A stretch of 64,000 nucleotides of DNA from Oceanospirillum sp048268485 (GTDB lineage Bacteria; Pseudomonadota; Gammaproteobacteria; Pseudomonadales; Halomonadaceae): NCBI GenBank assembly GCA_048268485.1, contig JBLWVL010000016.1, forward strand, positions 1 to 64,000, given 5' to 3'. Positions 51,575-60,954 of this stretch are shown here, piece after piece; within the stretch, counting starts at the first letter, position 1; each line of letters starts with the position of its first letter. The notes beneath the pieces were generated by a model. It was not told the DNA's origin. It did not search any database and saw only the letters and a list, made by a program, of their open reading frames with translations. The translations under genes and the position numbers were made by a program.

Positions 51575-53020
51575 TTGAACACTCGTAAGAATGTTATAAC
51601 AACCACTCAACACAATCAGATTGAAGCATCAGACGGAACATTAAGTCGCAGGAATTTCCTGCGAATGAGTGCGTTAGGGGCGGCAGCGGTAGCTCTGCCG
51701 CGCTGGAGTCTGGCTCAGGTGGATTCAGCTATTGCGTATCACTATCGACTAACCGCTGAGCCTGCTGAGGCTGAACTGGTACCGGGCTATCCGAGTAGTG
51801 TTCTGGCATTTAATGGGGATATTCCTGCACCGGTTATCCGTGCAAAGCAGGGGCAGCCCGTTCGTATCGAATTTACCAATAAACTGGATGAGCCGACAAC
51901 GATTCACTGGCATGGTCTTCGTATTCCGATTGAAATGGATGGTGTGCCTTTTTTAAGCCAAAAACCGGTCATGCCGGGTGAAACCTTTGTTTATGAGTTT
52001 ACACCGCCGGATGCCGGAACCTTCTGGTATCACCCGCATATGAATAGTGTCGTTCAGTTGGGTAAAGGGCTTGTTGGTGCCCTTATCGTTGAAGAGGCGA
52101 TAAAGCCAGATTTCGATATTGATGAGGTGTTGATCCTTAAGCACTGGCATCTGGATAAACAGGGCCAGTGGAAGGCTCTCACCCGGCCTCGTTATGCTGC
52201 TCGAATGGGAACCCCCGGAGAGTGGGGGACGGCTAATGGCATCAACAACCCGACACTGAGTTATCGGGCAGGAAGCCGGGTTCGACTGCGGTTAGCCAAT
52301 GTTGATAATACCATGACCTATAACCTGCGCCTGAAGGGGGTAGTGGCCCAGGTTGTTGCCATTGACGGCAATCCTGTGGCGGAGCCCTTTGTTTTTGAGC
52401 AACATAAAATTGGTCCCGGCATGCGTCTGGATCTGGGGTTTATAATGCCAGAAACCAAGCCAGATCGTGATGGTGTTGTTCTGGAGTATCTACGGGGTAA
52501 ATTTGGCTTCCCTTTGGCAAGCTTTACAGCGTCTTCTGAACCTTCATTAAAGGCCCGACCAATCCCCCGGGTGGCAATGAATCCGGTTCCTGTGCCCGAT
52601 TTGCAGACTGCTGAGACAATTCCTTTTGCTTTTGAGTGGGAAGGAGCAATCAGCCCTGTTGGTGAAGATGGTAAAACCCATGATACCTTTTGGCTGATTA
52701 ACCGCCGACCCTGGCAGGGCATGGGGCCGGGTAATATCCCTGATCCTGTGGCGGATCTGGAACTGGGTAAAAGTTATATTTTTGATTTGAAAAATAATAC
52801 CCAATACCATCACCCTATTCATCTTCATGGCCATACATTTCTGGTTTTAGAAATGGATGGCAAACCTGTGAAGCCCTTTTATACAGATACTGTATTACTC
52901 GGTAAAAATGGTCGGGCTAAGGCGGCGTTTGTTGCCGATAACCCTGGGAGCTGGATGTATCATTGTCATGTTATCGAACATATGAAAACCGGCCTGATGG
53001 GTTATGTTAGGGTGAGTTAA
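51575..53020 (+). CDS. Tat-exported multicopper oxidase
   Basis: 481 aa. A twin-arginine signal ('SRRNFLRMSALG', Arg 25-26) exports it folded to the periplasm. Three cupredoxin domains carry all four copper-binding motifs: 'HWHG' (111-114), 'HPH' (153-155), 'HHPIHLHGHTF' and 'HCHVIEHMKTGLM', the last with the type 1 Cys and axial Met. The second domain is short. No Met-rich CueO loop is evident, so a laccase-like or metal/phenol oxidase role is more open than cuprous oxidase. The start is TTG behind AAAAAGG. A 56-codon frame follows 30 bases later. Confidence 0.94.
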   Translation: MNTRKNVITTTQHNQIEASDGTLSRRNFLRMSALGAAAVALPRWSLAQVDSAIAYHYRLTAEPAEAELVPGYPSSVLAFNGDIPAPVIRAKQGQPVRIEFTNKLDEPTTIHWHGLRIPIEMDGVPFLSQKPVMPGETFVYEFTPPDAGTFWYHPHMNSVVQLGKGLVGALIVEEAIKPDFDIDEVLILKHWHLDKQGQWKALTRPRYAARMGTPGEWGTANGINNPTLSYRAGSRVRLRLANVDNTMTYNLRLKGVVAQVVAIDGNPVAEPFVFEQHKIGPGMRLDLGFIMPETKPDRDGVVLEYLRGKFGFPLASFTASSEPSLKARPIPRVAMNPVPVPDLQTAETIPFAFEWEGAISPVGEDGKTHDTFWLINRRPWQGMGPGNIPDPVADLELGKSYIFDLKNNTQYHHPIHLHGHTFLVLEMDGKPVKPFYTDTVLLGKNGRAKAAFVADNPGSWMYHCHVIEHMKTGLMGYVRVS

Positions 53021-53050
53021 TGTTTTGTTTTTTTATAAGGTAGATCAATA

Positions 53051-53221
53051 ATGGATCGTGTTGCTCTTGGGCGTATTTTTATGAATGGCGGCGGCCTTTT
53101 GTTGGTTTCGACCGCTGCGGTTAATTGGGCAGATATTATTGGTGTTAATAATGGTTATCTGGCCATTGGCGGTACAGTGTCTATGGTGATCGGTTATGGT
53201 TTGGGCAGGAATCAGCTATAG
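53051..53221 (+). CDS. Small hydrophobic protein downstream of the multicopper oxidase
   Basis: 56 aa starting at the ATG at 53051 and ending TAG. It has two hydrophobic stretches ('GGGLLLVSTAAVNWADIIGV' and 'LAIGGTVSMVIGYGLG') with a short polar link, consistent with a membrane hairpin. AGG lies ten bases before the ATG. It begins 30 bases after the oxidase stop, on the same strand and without an intervening terminator. I do not recognise it; the composition looks coding. Confidence 0.5.
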   Translation: MDRVALGRIFMNGGGLLLVSTAAVNWADIIGVNNGYLAIGGTVSMVIGYGLGRNQL

Positions 53222-53391
53222 CTTCGCGTCAAAATACAGCTGGTGTTAGTAAAGGTTATTGGTGTTAACATTACTGAGTATTGGGGCTGTCAGCTTCAGT
53301 ATGGCGTGTGGCAGGATTAGCTGCTACAGGTTTTTCATTATGCCCTTAGACCTCACGGGCGTCGCTATAACCGAATATTGGAACGTATAGG

Positions 53392-55821
53392 ATGTCCCTC
53401 TCAGTCTCTCAGCCTGCCGTATCAGCTCTTTGCTCTGTTCTGAATCAGTATAGAATGCTTATATTGGCTGCTATTATATTAGCTGTAATTACTGTGCTGG
53501 GTGTTTGTTACAGTATTCGGGTGACTGAAGAGGCGTTTTATCTGTCTTTAGAGCGGGATTCTGATGTACTGGAAAAAAGTTTTAATGGTTTATTAGAACG
53601 TACTTATAAAAATATGGAAATGATTGCGACGTTTGTCAGCAATAATCATGATGTTCAGCAATTGTTTTATAAAGGGATGTTAGCTGTTCAGGCCGAAGGC
53701 GGCGGTGCTGGTGCCGAGGCTGCAGCGCTTTATCGTCATGCCCTTTATGATGCTGTTGCTCCTGGTTGGACTAAGATTCAGCAACAGTTTGATGCCCGTC
53801 AACTTCACTTCCATCTGGCTCCGGGGTCCCTGAGCTTTCTACGTGTTCACCGGCCGGAGAAATACGGCGACCGTATGGATGATCTCCGGCATACCGTTGT
53901 GGATGTGAATGCGACATTAGAGCCAGTTTCGGGCTTTGAAACCGGGCGGGTTTATTCAGGCTTACGCGGCGTTGTTCCTGTTTTTGCAAAAAATAGTATT
54001 ACACAGCAGCAGGTACATGTAGGGGCACTTGAGGTGGGGACCTCTTTTAATACCGTATTGAAAATATTTGATGATACTCAGAATGTCGGAGGCGGTATTT
54101 TGTTACAGCGTGATCATGTTGAATCAACGATGTGGCCTGAGTATATCGAGGAGCGTTTTGGCGATGTAATTCACTCCTGTGACTGCTACCTGGAGGCGGA
54201 GTCACGAAAAGGTGAGTTGCGCAGAATGATAGATCGGGTGGCAGAGGATCGCCAGGATCATCATAGTGTGAGGTTGTATCCGCTTGATGACCGATACTAT
54301 GGCTTCTCACTGATCCCTTTGTTTGATTATAAAAAGAGCTTATCGGGCAAAGATCCTCAGAATCGCATTGGTTATATTGCATTCTGGTTTGACCAGACAG
54401 AAAAATACCAACACCTGCAAAGCACTCAGCAGCGTTATCTGATGCTGGCCGTTGTCGGTTACCTGTTTGTTTTGTCCATGATGATTTTGCTGGTTCGCTT
54501 TTATATACGCCACCTTAGCAAACAGGTTAAACAGAAGACAATGGCGCTTCAGGAAAGCACAGACCAGCTGAACCGGGCGCAGAAAATCGCCCATCTGGGC
54601 CATTGGCAGTTACAGGTTGAAGCGAATCAGCTGGTATTTTCAGATGAAGTTTACCGAATTGTGGGGCTGCCCCGGGATACGGATATAAGTCTTGGGCAGT
54701 TTCTCTCCTGTGTCCATGAAGAGGATCGGGAAGAGGTCCGGCAAGCTTTCCTAAGCGTGAAAAAAGGGATCTCCGGTGACCTGACCCATAGAGTTAAAAG
54801 TGTTGATGATCACCTGATCTATGTTCGTAACCATATGGAGGTGCTCTTTAATGATACCGGTGATGTGGATCGTATTTTGGGTACTATCCAGGATATTTCA
54901 CACCAGATTGAGCTGCAAAAAGCGATAGAAGCTAAAGAGCAGCTTTATCGGCAGATTTTTGAGCGCAGTCGTGCAGTCAAGCTGCTACTGAACCCTGATC
55001 AAGGGCAGATTATTGATGCCAATGAAGCGGCGCAAAGGTACTACGGATACAGTCACCAGCAGCTGACCAGTATGACAATTGATAAGATTAATACTCTGCC
55101 ACTTGAAGCACTCAGGGCTGAATTTGAGCGCACATTGGCTGAGGATTGTGATTATGGCAGTTATAAACACCGGCTGGCGAATGGTGATATTCGCGATGTT
55201 GAAATTTATACCAGTGATGTGGAATTTGATGGTAAGCACTACTACCACTCAATTATCTTTGATGTCACTGAACGTAATCAGGTTTTGGCTCAGCTGGAAA
55301 AAGCGGCTATGCACGATAGTCTGACAGGCCTGTTTAACCGGCGAAGTATTAATTATCGTGCTGAACTGGAAGTTGCCCGTTATCTGAGAACAGAGGAACC
55401 ATTCTCTGTCATTATGATGGATATCGATCACTTTAAACGCTTCAATGATATTTACGGTCATGATGTGGGAGATATGGTGCTCAGGCATGTTGCTCAGCTG
55501 TTTGAGTCAGAAGTGCGGGCAACAGATCTGGTGGGACGTTTTGGCGGTGAGGAGTTTATTGTTTTGGCACCGCAAACAGACAGAGAGCATGCTACCTTGC
55601 TGGCTGAGCGCATTGTGAGTTCAGTGCGGGCTTTTGAAATGGAGCATGGTGATGAACGTCTTAAAATAACGCTTTCTGCAGGCGTGGCAACGTTGGACAG
55701 TAACTTCAGTCTTAACCAGATTTTTGACCTAAAAGACTGTTTTGCCCAGCTGGTCAAGCATGCTGATGAGCAGCTTTATAATGCCAAGTCCAGAGGGCGT
55801 AATCAGGTTTGTAGTTTGTGA
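53392..55821 (+). CDS. Membrane-bound PAS-GGDEF diguanylate cyclase
   Basis: 809 aa. A membrane helix (about 22-44), a large periplasmic Cache-like sensor (45-345), a second helix (about 350-370), two PAS domains (about 395-510 and 520-640) and a C-terminal GGDEF domain. The signature is G-G-E-E-F at 718-722, preceded five residues earlier by an I-site (RATD), so active synthesis with product inhibition is expected. The periplasmic domain has an unusual 'SCDCYLEAESR' Cys pair. The ATG follows a weak site. It is a single-gene unit; no EAL partner is adjacent. Confidence 0.93.
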   Translation: MSLSVSQPAVSALCSVLNQYRMLILAAIILAVITVLGVCYSIRVTEEAFYLSLERDSDVLEKSFNGLLERTYKNMEMIATFVSNNHDVQQLFYKGMLAVQAEGGGAGAEAAALYRHALYDAVAPGWTKIQQQFDARQLHFHLAPGSLSFLRVHRPEKYGDRMDDLRHTVVDVNATLEPVSGFETGRVYSGLRGVVPVFAKNSITQQQVHVGALEVGTSFNTVLKIFDDTQNVGGGILLQRDHVESTMWPEYIEERFGDVIHSCDCYLEAESRKGELRRMIDRVAEDRQDHHSVRLYPLDDRYYGFSLIPLFDYKKSLSGKDPQNRIGYIAFWFDQTEKYQHLQSTQQRYLMLAVVGYLFVLSMMILLVRFYIRHLSKQVKQKTMALQESTDQLNRAQKIAHLGHWQLQVEANQLVFSDEVYRIVGLPRDTDISLGQFLSCVHEEDREEVRQAFLSVKKGISGDLTHRVKSVDDHLIYVRNHMEVLFNDTGDVDRILGTIQDISHQIELQKAIEAKEQLYRQIFERSRAVKLLLNPDQGQIIDANEAAQRYYGYSHQQLTSMTIDKINTLPLEALRAEFERTLAEDCDYGSYKHRLANGDIRDVEIYTSDVEFDGKHYYHSIIFDVTERNQVLAQLEKAAMHDSLTGLFNRRSINYRAELEVARYLRTEEPFSVIMMDIDHFKRFNDIYGHDVGDMVLRHVAQLFESEVRATDLVGRFGGEEFIVLAPQTDREHATLLAERIVSSVRAFEMEHGDERLKITLSAGVATLDSNFSLNQIFDLKDCFAQLVKHADEQLYNAKSRGRNQVCSL

Positions 55822-55942
55822 TGGGGTTCGTAGTTTGTGACTGACTTGTAGCTTGTGGTGGTCAGAGGTTGATTACCTGCCCCTGAATAGCAACATGATG
55901 TGTTTCTTTAATAAGTTTATTTGTGAAAAACTGGAGTGAGGT

Positions 55943-57067
55943 GTGGTTTCGAATGGATTGCCTTCAGGGCTGAGATGGCTTGGTTTATGGTGCTTTTTTC
56001 TTCTGATCACCGCTTGTAGTGTTACGCCACAACAATCGCTGCCTGATACGCCCGCTGTGGCTGAGCAACCTCAGTCTGAGTCTGAGCCATTACCACAGCC
56101 CGGGCGTGCACCGGATGCTCAGCAGGAATCCGAAGTAGCGTACCTTCCTGATGATGTGATTACCGGTCACGTATCATACCGAGAGAGAATTGCGCTTTTA
56201 CCCGGTGCTTTTGTTCGCGTTGTACTGATCCGGGAAGGGACGAATACAGAGCCTCCTCTTGAGATGGCTGAACAGATCTTCCACCCTACAGGTCAGGTGC
56301 CTTTTACTTATCGCCTGAAATTTAAGCCGGAAGATATCCATAGTGGTTTCCGTTATGTTATTAAAGGTCAGATTTTCTCCGAAGACGAGCGCCTTTTGTT
56401 TGCCAGTAAAACCCCTGTTGCTTTGGAGCCTTTAGGGCCTGAACGGGAGATTCATCTGCCCCTGATTCGTGTTCCTGTCACTCATCAGTCGCATATGAAA
56501 CCTGTGACAGCAGCTGTGAGTCGGGTTTTTCAATGTGGGGACTTTGCTTTTGGCACCCGAACTGGCATTGGTGAGATTGCTTTGTATTTGCCGGAAGGAG
56601 TTCTGGTGCTTTCACAGGTTCGTTCAGCTTCCGGGGCTCGCTATGAGGAGGGTGATACTCTGTTCTGGATGAAAGGGGAGAAGGCGATGTTGTCATATAA
56701 AGGCGTATTGTATAGCCAGTGCGTGCACAATTCTTCCCGTGATGCCCGTGACCCTCATGAAAGACGCCCTGTCGACTTTCGGGCTGTGGGGCAGGAGCCT
56801 CCCTGGTTGTTGGAGGTGGTCTCTCAGCATAATCTTAACCTGATTACTGAGTATGGACAGAAGCGGATACAGTTATCTGAGCCTGAGGCAATCTACAAAG
56901 CGGGCCGGGTGACCTTCCGCGCCATGGATGATATTAACCGGGTTTCTGCCATAGTACGTCGCGAATCCTGTCAGGACTCTATGTCAGACAAAGTATGGCC
57001 ACAAACTGTGAGTCTTTGGTGGAATGGGCGCCACTATCAGGGCTGTGGAGAGTTTCTGCAGCGTTAG
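55943..57067 (+). CDS. Three-domain lipoprotein: YbaY-like, MliC-like and COG3650-like
   Basis: 374 aa. A lipoprotein signal ends in 'LLITAC', giving lipidated C25 or so, then a Pro/Gln/Glu linker. Domain 1 (about 70-175) resembles YbaY/YscW ('DVITGHVSYRERIALLPGA'). Domain 2 (about 190-260) resembles MliC, the c-type lysozyme inhibitor ('FQCGDFAFGTR', 'LYLPEGVLVLSQVRSASGAR'). Domain 3 (about 275-372) matches the COG3650 type ('DFRAVGQEPPWLLEV' and 'ESCQDSMSDKVWPQTV' with a final 'YQGCG'). Likely an outer-membrane envelope-protection protein. The start is GTG behind GGAGTGAGG. The neighbour on the minus strand is an HD-GYP protein. Confidence 0.85.
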   Translation: MVSNGLPSGLRWLGLWCFFLLITACSVTPQQSLPDTPAVAEQPQSESEPLPQPGRAPDAQQESEVAYLPDDVITGHVSYRERIALLPGAFVRVVLIREGTNTEPPLEMAEQIFHPTGQVPFTYRLKFKPEDIHSGFRYVIKGQIFSEDERLLFASKTPVALEPLGPEREIHLPLIRVPVTHQSHMKPVTAAVSRVFQCGDFAFGTRTGIGEIALYLPEGVLVLSQVRSASGARYEEGDTLFWMKGEKAMLSYKGVLYSQCVHNSSRDARDPHERRPVDFRAVGQEPPWLLEVVSQHNLNLITEYGQKRIQLSEPEAIYKAGRVTFRAMDDINRVSAIVRRESCQDSMSDKVWPQTVSLWWNGRHYQGCGEFLQR

Positions 57068-57136
57068 CCCTTGTATCAGAAGGTGTATGACCTTTGGGTT
57101 GCAGGTCTTTGTGCGGTTACAGTTAGTGGCTTAGCT

Positions 57137-58444
57137 TCAGGCTGCCCGGCTAAGTCCCAGCTCCTTAACCAGTACCTGTAATGACAAGTCTGGTATCTCT
57201 TCCGGTTCTACTGTACGCGTGATGCTTACTTTCTTTAAGGCGTCATCAGCAAGATTCAGTTCCCGGTGCTTAGGCAGTGGTTTTCCTTCGTGATTAAATA
57301 AACAGCGGACCTTCGGTCTCGACCGGGCTGACCGGGTAATATCGGTCACCATACCGATCTGCTTCCGGTTGAGCTCAACCAGCGTGCCAATAGGATAGAT
57401 ACCAACGGACTGAATAAAGCGCTCAACCAGTTTACCATCAAAGTTATGATTACGCAGACGGTACAGATTGCGCAGAGCCTGTGTTGGTGTGCCCTTATTG
57501 CTGAAGTGCCGGTTGCGGGTCATTGCTTCAAATGTTGTGATAATCGCCAGAATCCGTGCTTCAAGCGGGATTTTACGACCGGATATACCAGCAGGGTAAC
57601 CTGTTCCGTCAAAACGTTCGTGGTGGTAGGCCACAATACTGTTTAAATGACGTAAGGCTGGTGACTGATGCAGGATATCGCAGCTATGGTCAACATGCTT
57701 TTGAATACTGATCCGCTGCCCTATGCTTAAAATTTCTGATTGGTTGAGTAGTTCTTCGGGAATTCTGATCATACCGATATCATGCAATAGGGCACTCATG
57801 CAGAGTCGGTGAAGATGGGCTTTTGACAGTCCAAGACTACGGCCAAAGCTAAGACTCAGGATCGCAACATCCAGAGATTTTCGTTCCAGAGAGCTGTCCT
57901 TTTCTTCCAGCTGGCTTAGCAGTGTTAATGTGCCTGAGTGGGCCAGTGTAGAAACCAGGAGCTTTTTAGATGATGCTTCAAGCGCGCTGGCATCCAGAGG
58001 TCGTCCACTTCGGGCCCGTTCAAAATTAGCACTCAGCACATTCAGACAGCTATGAAAGCTATTGATGACAAACTGCTTGGAAACCCTGTTGCTCAGATCT
58101 GCTTTAGCCTCGGCCTTAGATTCGGATATGTTGGGCGTTGCAGGTTTCGGCGGCGATCTATGATCGGCTGCTTTGCCCTGTGGCACTCTTTCCGGAGCAG
58201 GCTTCCCCGCGGATAACGTCGACCCGGCAGGCTTTATAGGTTCAGAAGAGAGCGAAGAGGGTTCTTCTTCAGATCTACCCGTTTCAATCGCTACAATCTT
58301 GCAGTATTGGAGTAACAGTGCCAGGTCTTCACTGGTGTTTAAAACAAAGGGCTCTGTCCACTTAGGGCTCTTATCCCAACCAATATCCAATGCTGTGATT
58401 CTCATGCCTGGAGTGAGCTGTTGAACCGGGATATTTTGTTGCAT
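57137..58444 (-). CDS. HD-GYP domain protein with DUF3391-like N-terminus
   Basis: 435 aa. The N-terminus (1-55, 'QQLTPGMRITALDIGWDKSP') is DUF3391-like, followed by a Pro/Ser/Lys-rich linker and the HD-GYP domain. 'LLHDIG' (H221, D222) and 'HHERFDGTGYP' (274-284) are present. The Lys of HD-x-G-K is Met (225), and the first metal-ligand His of the domain seems replaced in 'ERKSLDVAILSLS' (position ~189). Cyclic-di-GMP hydrolysis is thus possible but uncertain. AGGA precedes the ATG. Single-gene unit between a lipoprotein gene and a spo0M-like gene. Confidence 0.9.
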   Translation of the reverse strand: MQQNIPVQQLTPGMRITALDIGWDKSPKWTEPFVLNTSEDLALLLQYCKIVAIETGRSEEEPSSLSSEPIKPAGSTLSAGKPAPERVPQGKAADHRSPPKPATPNISESKAEAKADLSNRVSKQFVINSFHSCLNVLSANFERARSGRPLDASALEASSKKLLVSTLAHSGTLTLLSQLEEKDSSLERKSLDVAILSLSFGRSLGLSKAHLHRLCMSALLHDIGMIRIPEELLNQSEILSIGQRISIQKHVDHSCDILHQSPALRHLNSIVAYHHERFDGTGYPAGISGRKIPLEARILAIITTFEAMTRNRHFSNKGTPTQALRNLYRLRNHNFDGKLVERFIQSVGIYPIGTLVELNRKQIGMVTDITRSARSRPKVRCLFNHEGKPLPKHRELNLADDALKKVSITRTVEPEEIPDLSLQVLVKELGLSRAA

Positions 58445-58635
58445 TTAAGAATCCTGAAAGCACTGGCCGGCCCGTTTGTCGGGCCATTGCTCTAAAAAAT
58501 AAAGCACCCTTTGTTTCAGGCACTGTTTTCATTATATTTATCCTATCTTAGAGGATTGCCCGGCCAGGTAAAAGTGATAAAAAACGATGTTTGAATTGGT
58601 AAGGTTTTTGTCCGCTGGTTGATGCTGTAAATAGG

Positions 58636-58657
58636 GAGCCGAGATGATACCCGGCTC
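58636..58657 (-). terminator. Possible terminator of the Spo0M-like gene
   Basis: GAGCCG/CGGCTC stem (58636-58641, 58652-58657) with a ten-base loop, 20 bases beyond the stop. On the minus strand it is followed by CCTATTTA, a poor U-tract. Confidence 0.45.
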
Positions 58658-58676
58658 ACGGTGTTTTGCTGTTGCG

Positions 58677-59417
58677 TTAGCCCAGTAGCTTTTTAATCAG
58701 TTGAGTCACCTCATCCTGAGAGACATCGTTGGCAAATGAGAAGGATCGGTAAGTATCACCACCAAAATTGCGGTCCAGCTCAAAGAGAATATGTGTCTGA
58801 TCGGCTGTGCTGACAAAAGAAATTTCGACCTCCTTCAGTCCAAACAGAGCAAACTTATTTGGCCGGTATTCCAGTTCCTGATAACAGCCCAATGAAGACT
58901 GGAAATTCTGGCCGCGAATAACACCCTTTTCTACATCTGCTTTCACCAGGCTGTAGCCGCAGCTATCCATTGCCTGAAGGACTTTATTTTGGGTTGAGGT
59001 TGCAATAACTTCAATCGGATCCTTATCACTGGCATCCAGTGCCATATCAATATTCAGGCCTGTTGCCAGCCAAACTTTACTCTGATTATGCCGGGCGCCA
59101 TTGTTTGTGATGGGCGTTTCATAGGGTAGCTGAGCCTGGAAAGGGATCTCCCGGATTTCTCCAGGGCCGATGGAGAAGCGATCTGCAACATGCCAGTGGG
59201 TCAGCGTTTTATTGACGACCATCTCAGTATCATCACGTTCAACTTTGACGCGGGTGACCAGAGCCAGATCCAGCCCGGATATCTCCTGTTCTGTTTCTCC
59301 ACCTTTAACCACGATGGTTGCCTTGAAGTTTTCACCAGGGCAAAGCAGCTCTGTATGCAGCAAAGTGTCAACTTTGGTGCCACCGATACCGATACTGGCA
59401 AGAATTTTCTTAAACAT
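58677..59417 (-). CDS. Spo0M-like (SpoOM family) protein
   Basis: 246 aa, the family's usual size. 'FKKILASIGIGGTKVDTLLH' at the start, 'PGENFKATIVVKGGETEQEI' and 'PFQAQLPYETPI' are characteristic; the fold is arrestin-like. Bacillus Spo0M influences sporulation and cytoskeletal interactions, but the organism here is not a spore-former and the bacterial-wide role is unclear. It is cytoplasmic, without a signal peptide. AAGGG precedes the ATG. Confidence 0.92.
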   Translation of the reverse strand: MFKKILASIGIGGTKVDTLLHTELLCPGENFKATIVVKGGETEQEISGLDLALVTRVKVERDDTEMVVNKTLTHWHVADRFSIGPGEIREIPFQAQLPYETPITNNGARHNQSKVWLATGLNIDMALDASDKDPIEVIATSTQNKVLQAMDSCGYSLVKADVEKGVIRGQNFQSSLGCYQELEYRPNKFALFGLKEVEISFVSTADQTHILFELDRNFGGDTYRSFSFANDVSQDEVTQLIKKLLG

Positions 59418-59728
59418 TGGAGACCCTTTTTCTGAAAATAGAATGGCGTATGTGTTTTTTATGGGTATTACTCTAAGAGATGGGATGCAGAGAAGGTTTT
59501 TTCAATGCCAGCCTGATGCCAAATTTTAAGTCAGAAATTGCAGAGCACCAGAGAGGCGTATCGGGAAGCCTTTAGCGATTCAAGGAAGATTTTATGATTT
59601 TTGGATGAGAATATTTCATTTACCTAAAGTTCATATCTGCCGATAAGGGACTCAATGTACTCACATTTGTGTATCAGCCTGTTTGTAAATAACCAGCTTC
59701 CGGTAATCAGCCGGACTTGAGGTGTTTT
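59418..59728. other. 311-base divergent region between the Spo0M-like and EF-hand genes
   Basis: No credible gene. At 59625-59646 it contains TAAAGTTC and GCCGATAA, both matching the flagellar sigma-28 promoter elements but six bases apart instead of eleven. No other recognised site is visible. Confidence 0.5.
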
Positions 59729-60937
59729 ATGAAGATTCAACAAGGACAGTTTAATCTGCGATCCAGTCATGAGGCTATTCAGCGACTGACAAAGGAAGAG
59801 TCTCTGCAGATTGTGAAGCGTACTGACGGTAAAGATCAGACACTGACATACCATAATAGAACCGATGCTACCCAGGTCTCTCTGAGCTACTACGGATTGG
59901 CTAACACGGCTTCCCAGGGCGCTGACGGAGATGATACCTATGGCCGTTTTCCGGTGCCAGCCCGCCAGGCTGATACTCAGGAACAGGCGACGTCTGACCG
60001 TCTGGGAACCGATGCGTCTGGTGTGTCAGCAGATCCTCTTGATAATGGGTTGGCACTGGATGCTGACGCGATATCAGATCTGCGCATGTTGGCCTTTGTT
60101 CAGCTAATGGAGCAGATGTTTGGCCTCAGAATCTCGCTGGATGACTCTCATCTGTCAGAAGAAGATCTGAAGGATATACAGAAGCTGCGTGGGCTTGGGG
60201 AGCAGATGGATGCTATGAAGCCTGCTAATCAACGTGCGGCAGCCGGTGACCAGCCTCCGCCAAGTAATGGTCAGCAGATAACCTATAGCGCGACAACCTT
60301 CTACCATGAGGAAGAGCATACGCATATGGAGGCAAAGGGAAAGGTGATTACGGAAGATGGCCGTGAACTTGAACTATCCCTTGATCTCAATATGAGTCGT
60401 AGCTTTCAGTCTGAAAGTTTTGTTCAGTTTTCAGAAGGTAATCTGAAAGACCCGCTGGTGATTAATTTTGACCGACCCAGTGTCGGACTGAGCGATAAGT
60501 TGCATTTCCAGTTTGACTTGGATGCCGATGGTGAAGACGAAACGCTGCCAGAGCTGTTAGCCGGTTCCGGCTATCTGGCGCTGGATCTCAATGAGGATGG
60601 TGTTATCAATTCCGGTAGAGAATTATTTGGTGCAAGAAGCGGTGATGGCTTTGAAGAACTTGCCCAGTATGATGATGACGGTAACGGCTTTATTGATGAG
60701 AATGATGCTGTCTTTAGTCAGCTGAAGATATGGGTGCCAAAAGGTGAGGGTGAGAGTGAGCTATACGCATTGCTGGATAAGGATGTTGGCGCCATCTACC
60801 TGAAGCCGGAGCAAACCCCTTTTGCTCTGAAAACTGAGACAGGTAACAGAACCCAGGGTTATGTCAGGGAATCCGGTGTATTCCTGAAGGAGTCCGGAGG
60901 TATCGCCTCAGTTCAGCAGATTGATCTGAAGGTTTAG
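59729..60937 (+). CDS. EF-hand calcium-binding protein, otherwise unknown
   Basis: 402 aa from the ATG at 59729 (GAGG six bases before); a TTG at 59717 is less likely. No signal peptide. The middle section (about 180-260) is beta-rich with 'ISYSATTFYHEEEHTHM'-type sequence and a His/Glu cluster. Towards the C-terminus are EF-hand loops: 'DLNEDGVINSGRE' (D-x-N-x-D-G-x-I, Glu at 12) and 'DDDGNGFIDEND', with a less regular 'DLDADGEDE' before. It probably binds calcium. I cannot name the family; similar architectures occur in surface or secreted proteins of marine bacteria. It ends in a strong terminator. Confidence 0.8.
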   Translation: MKIQQGQFNLRSSHEAIQRLTKEESLQIVKRTDGKDQTLTYHNRTDATQVSLSYYGLANTASQGADGDDTYGRFPVPARQADTQEQATSDRLGTDASGVSADPLDNGLALDADAISDLRMLAFVQLMEQMFGLRISLDDSHLSEEDLKDIQKLRGLGEQMDAMKPANQRAAAGDQPPPSNGQQITYSATTFYHEEEHTHMEAKGKVITEDGRELELSLDLNMSRSFQSESFVQFSEGNLKDPLVINFDRPSVGLSDKLHFQFDLDADGEDETLPELLAGSGYLALDLNEDGVINSGRELFGARSGDGFEELAQYDDDGNGFIDENDAVFSQLKIWVPKGEGESELYALLDKDVGAIYLKPEQTPFALKTETGNRTQGYVRESGVFLKESGGIASVQQIDLKV

Positions 60938-60954
60938 CCAGATTCGGGACAGAG

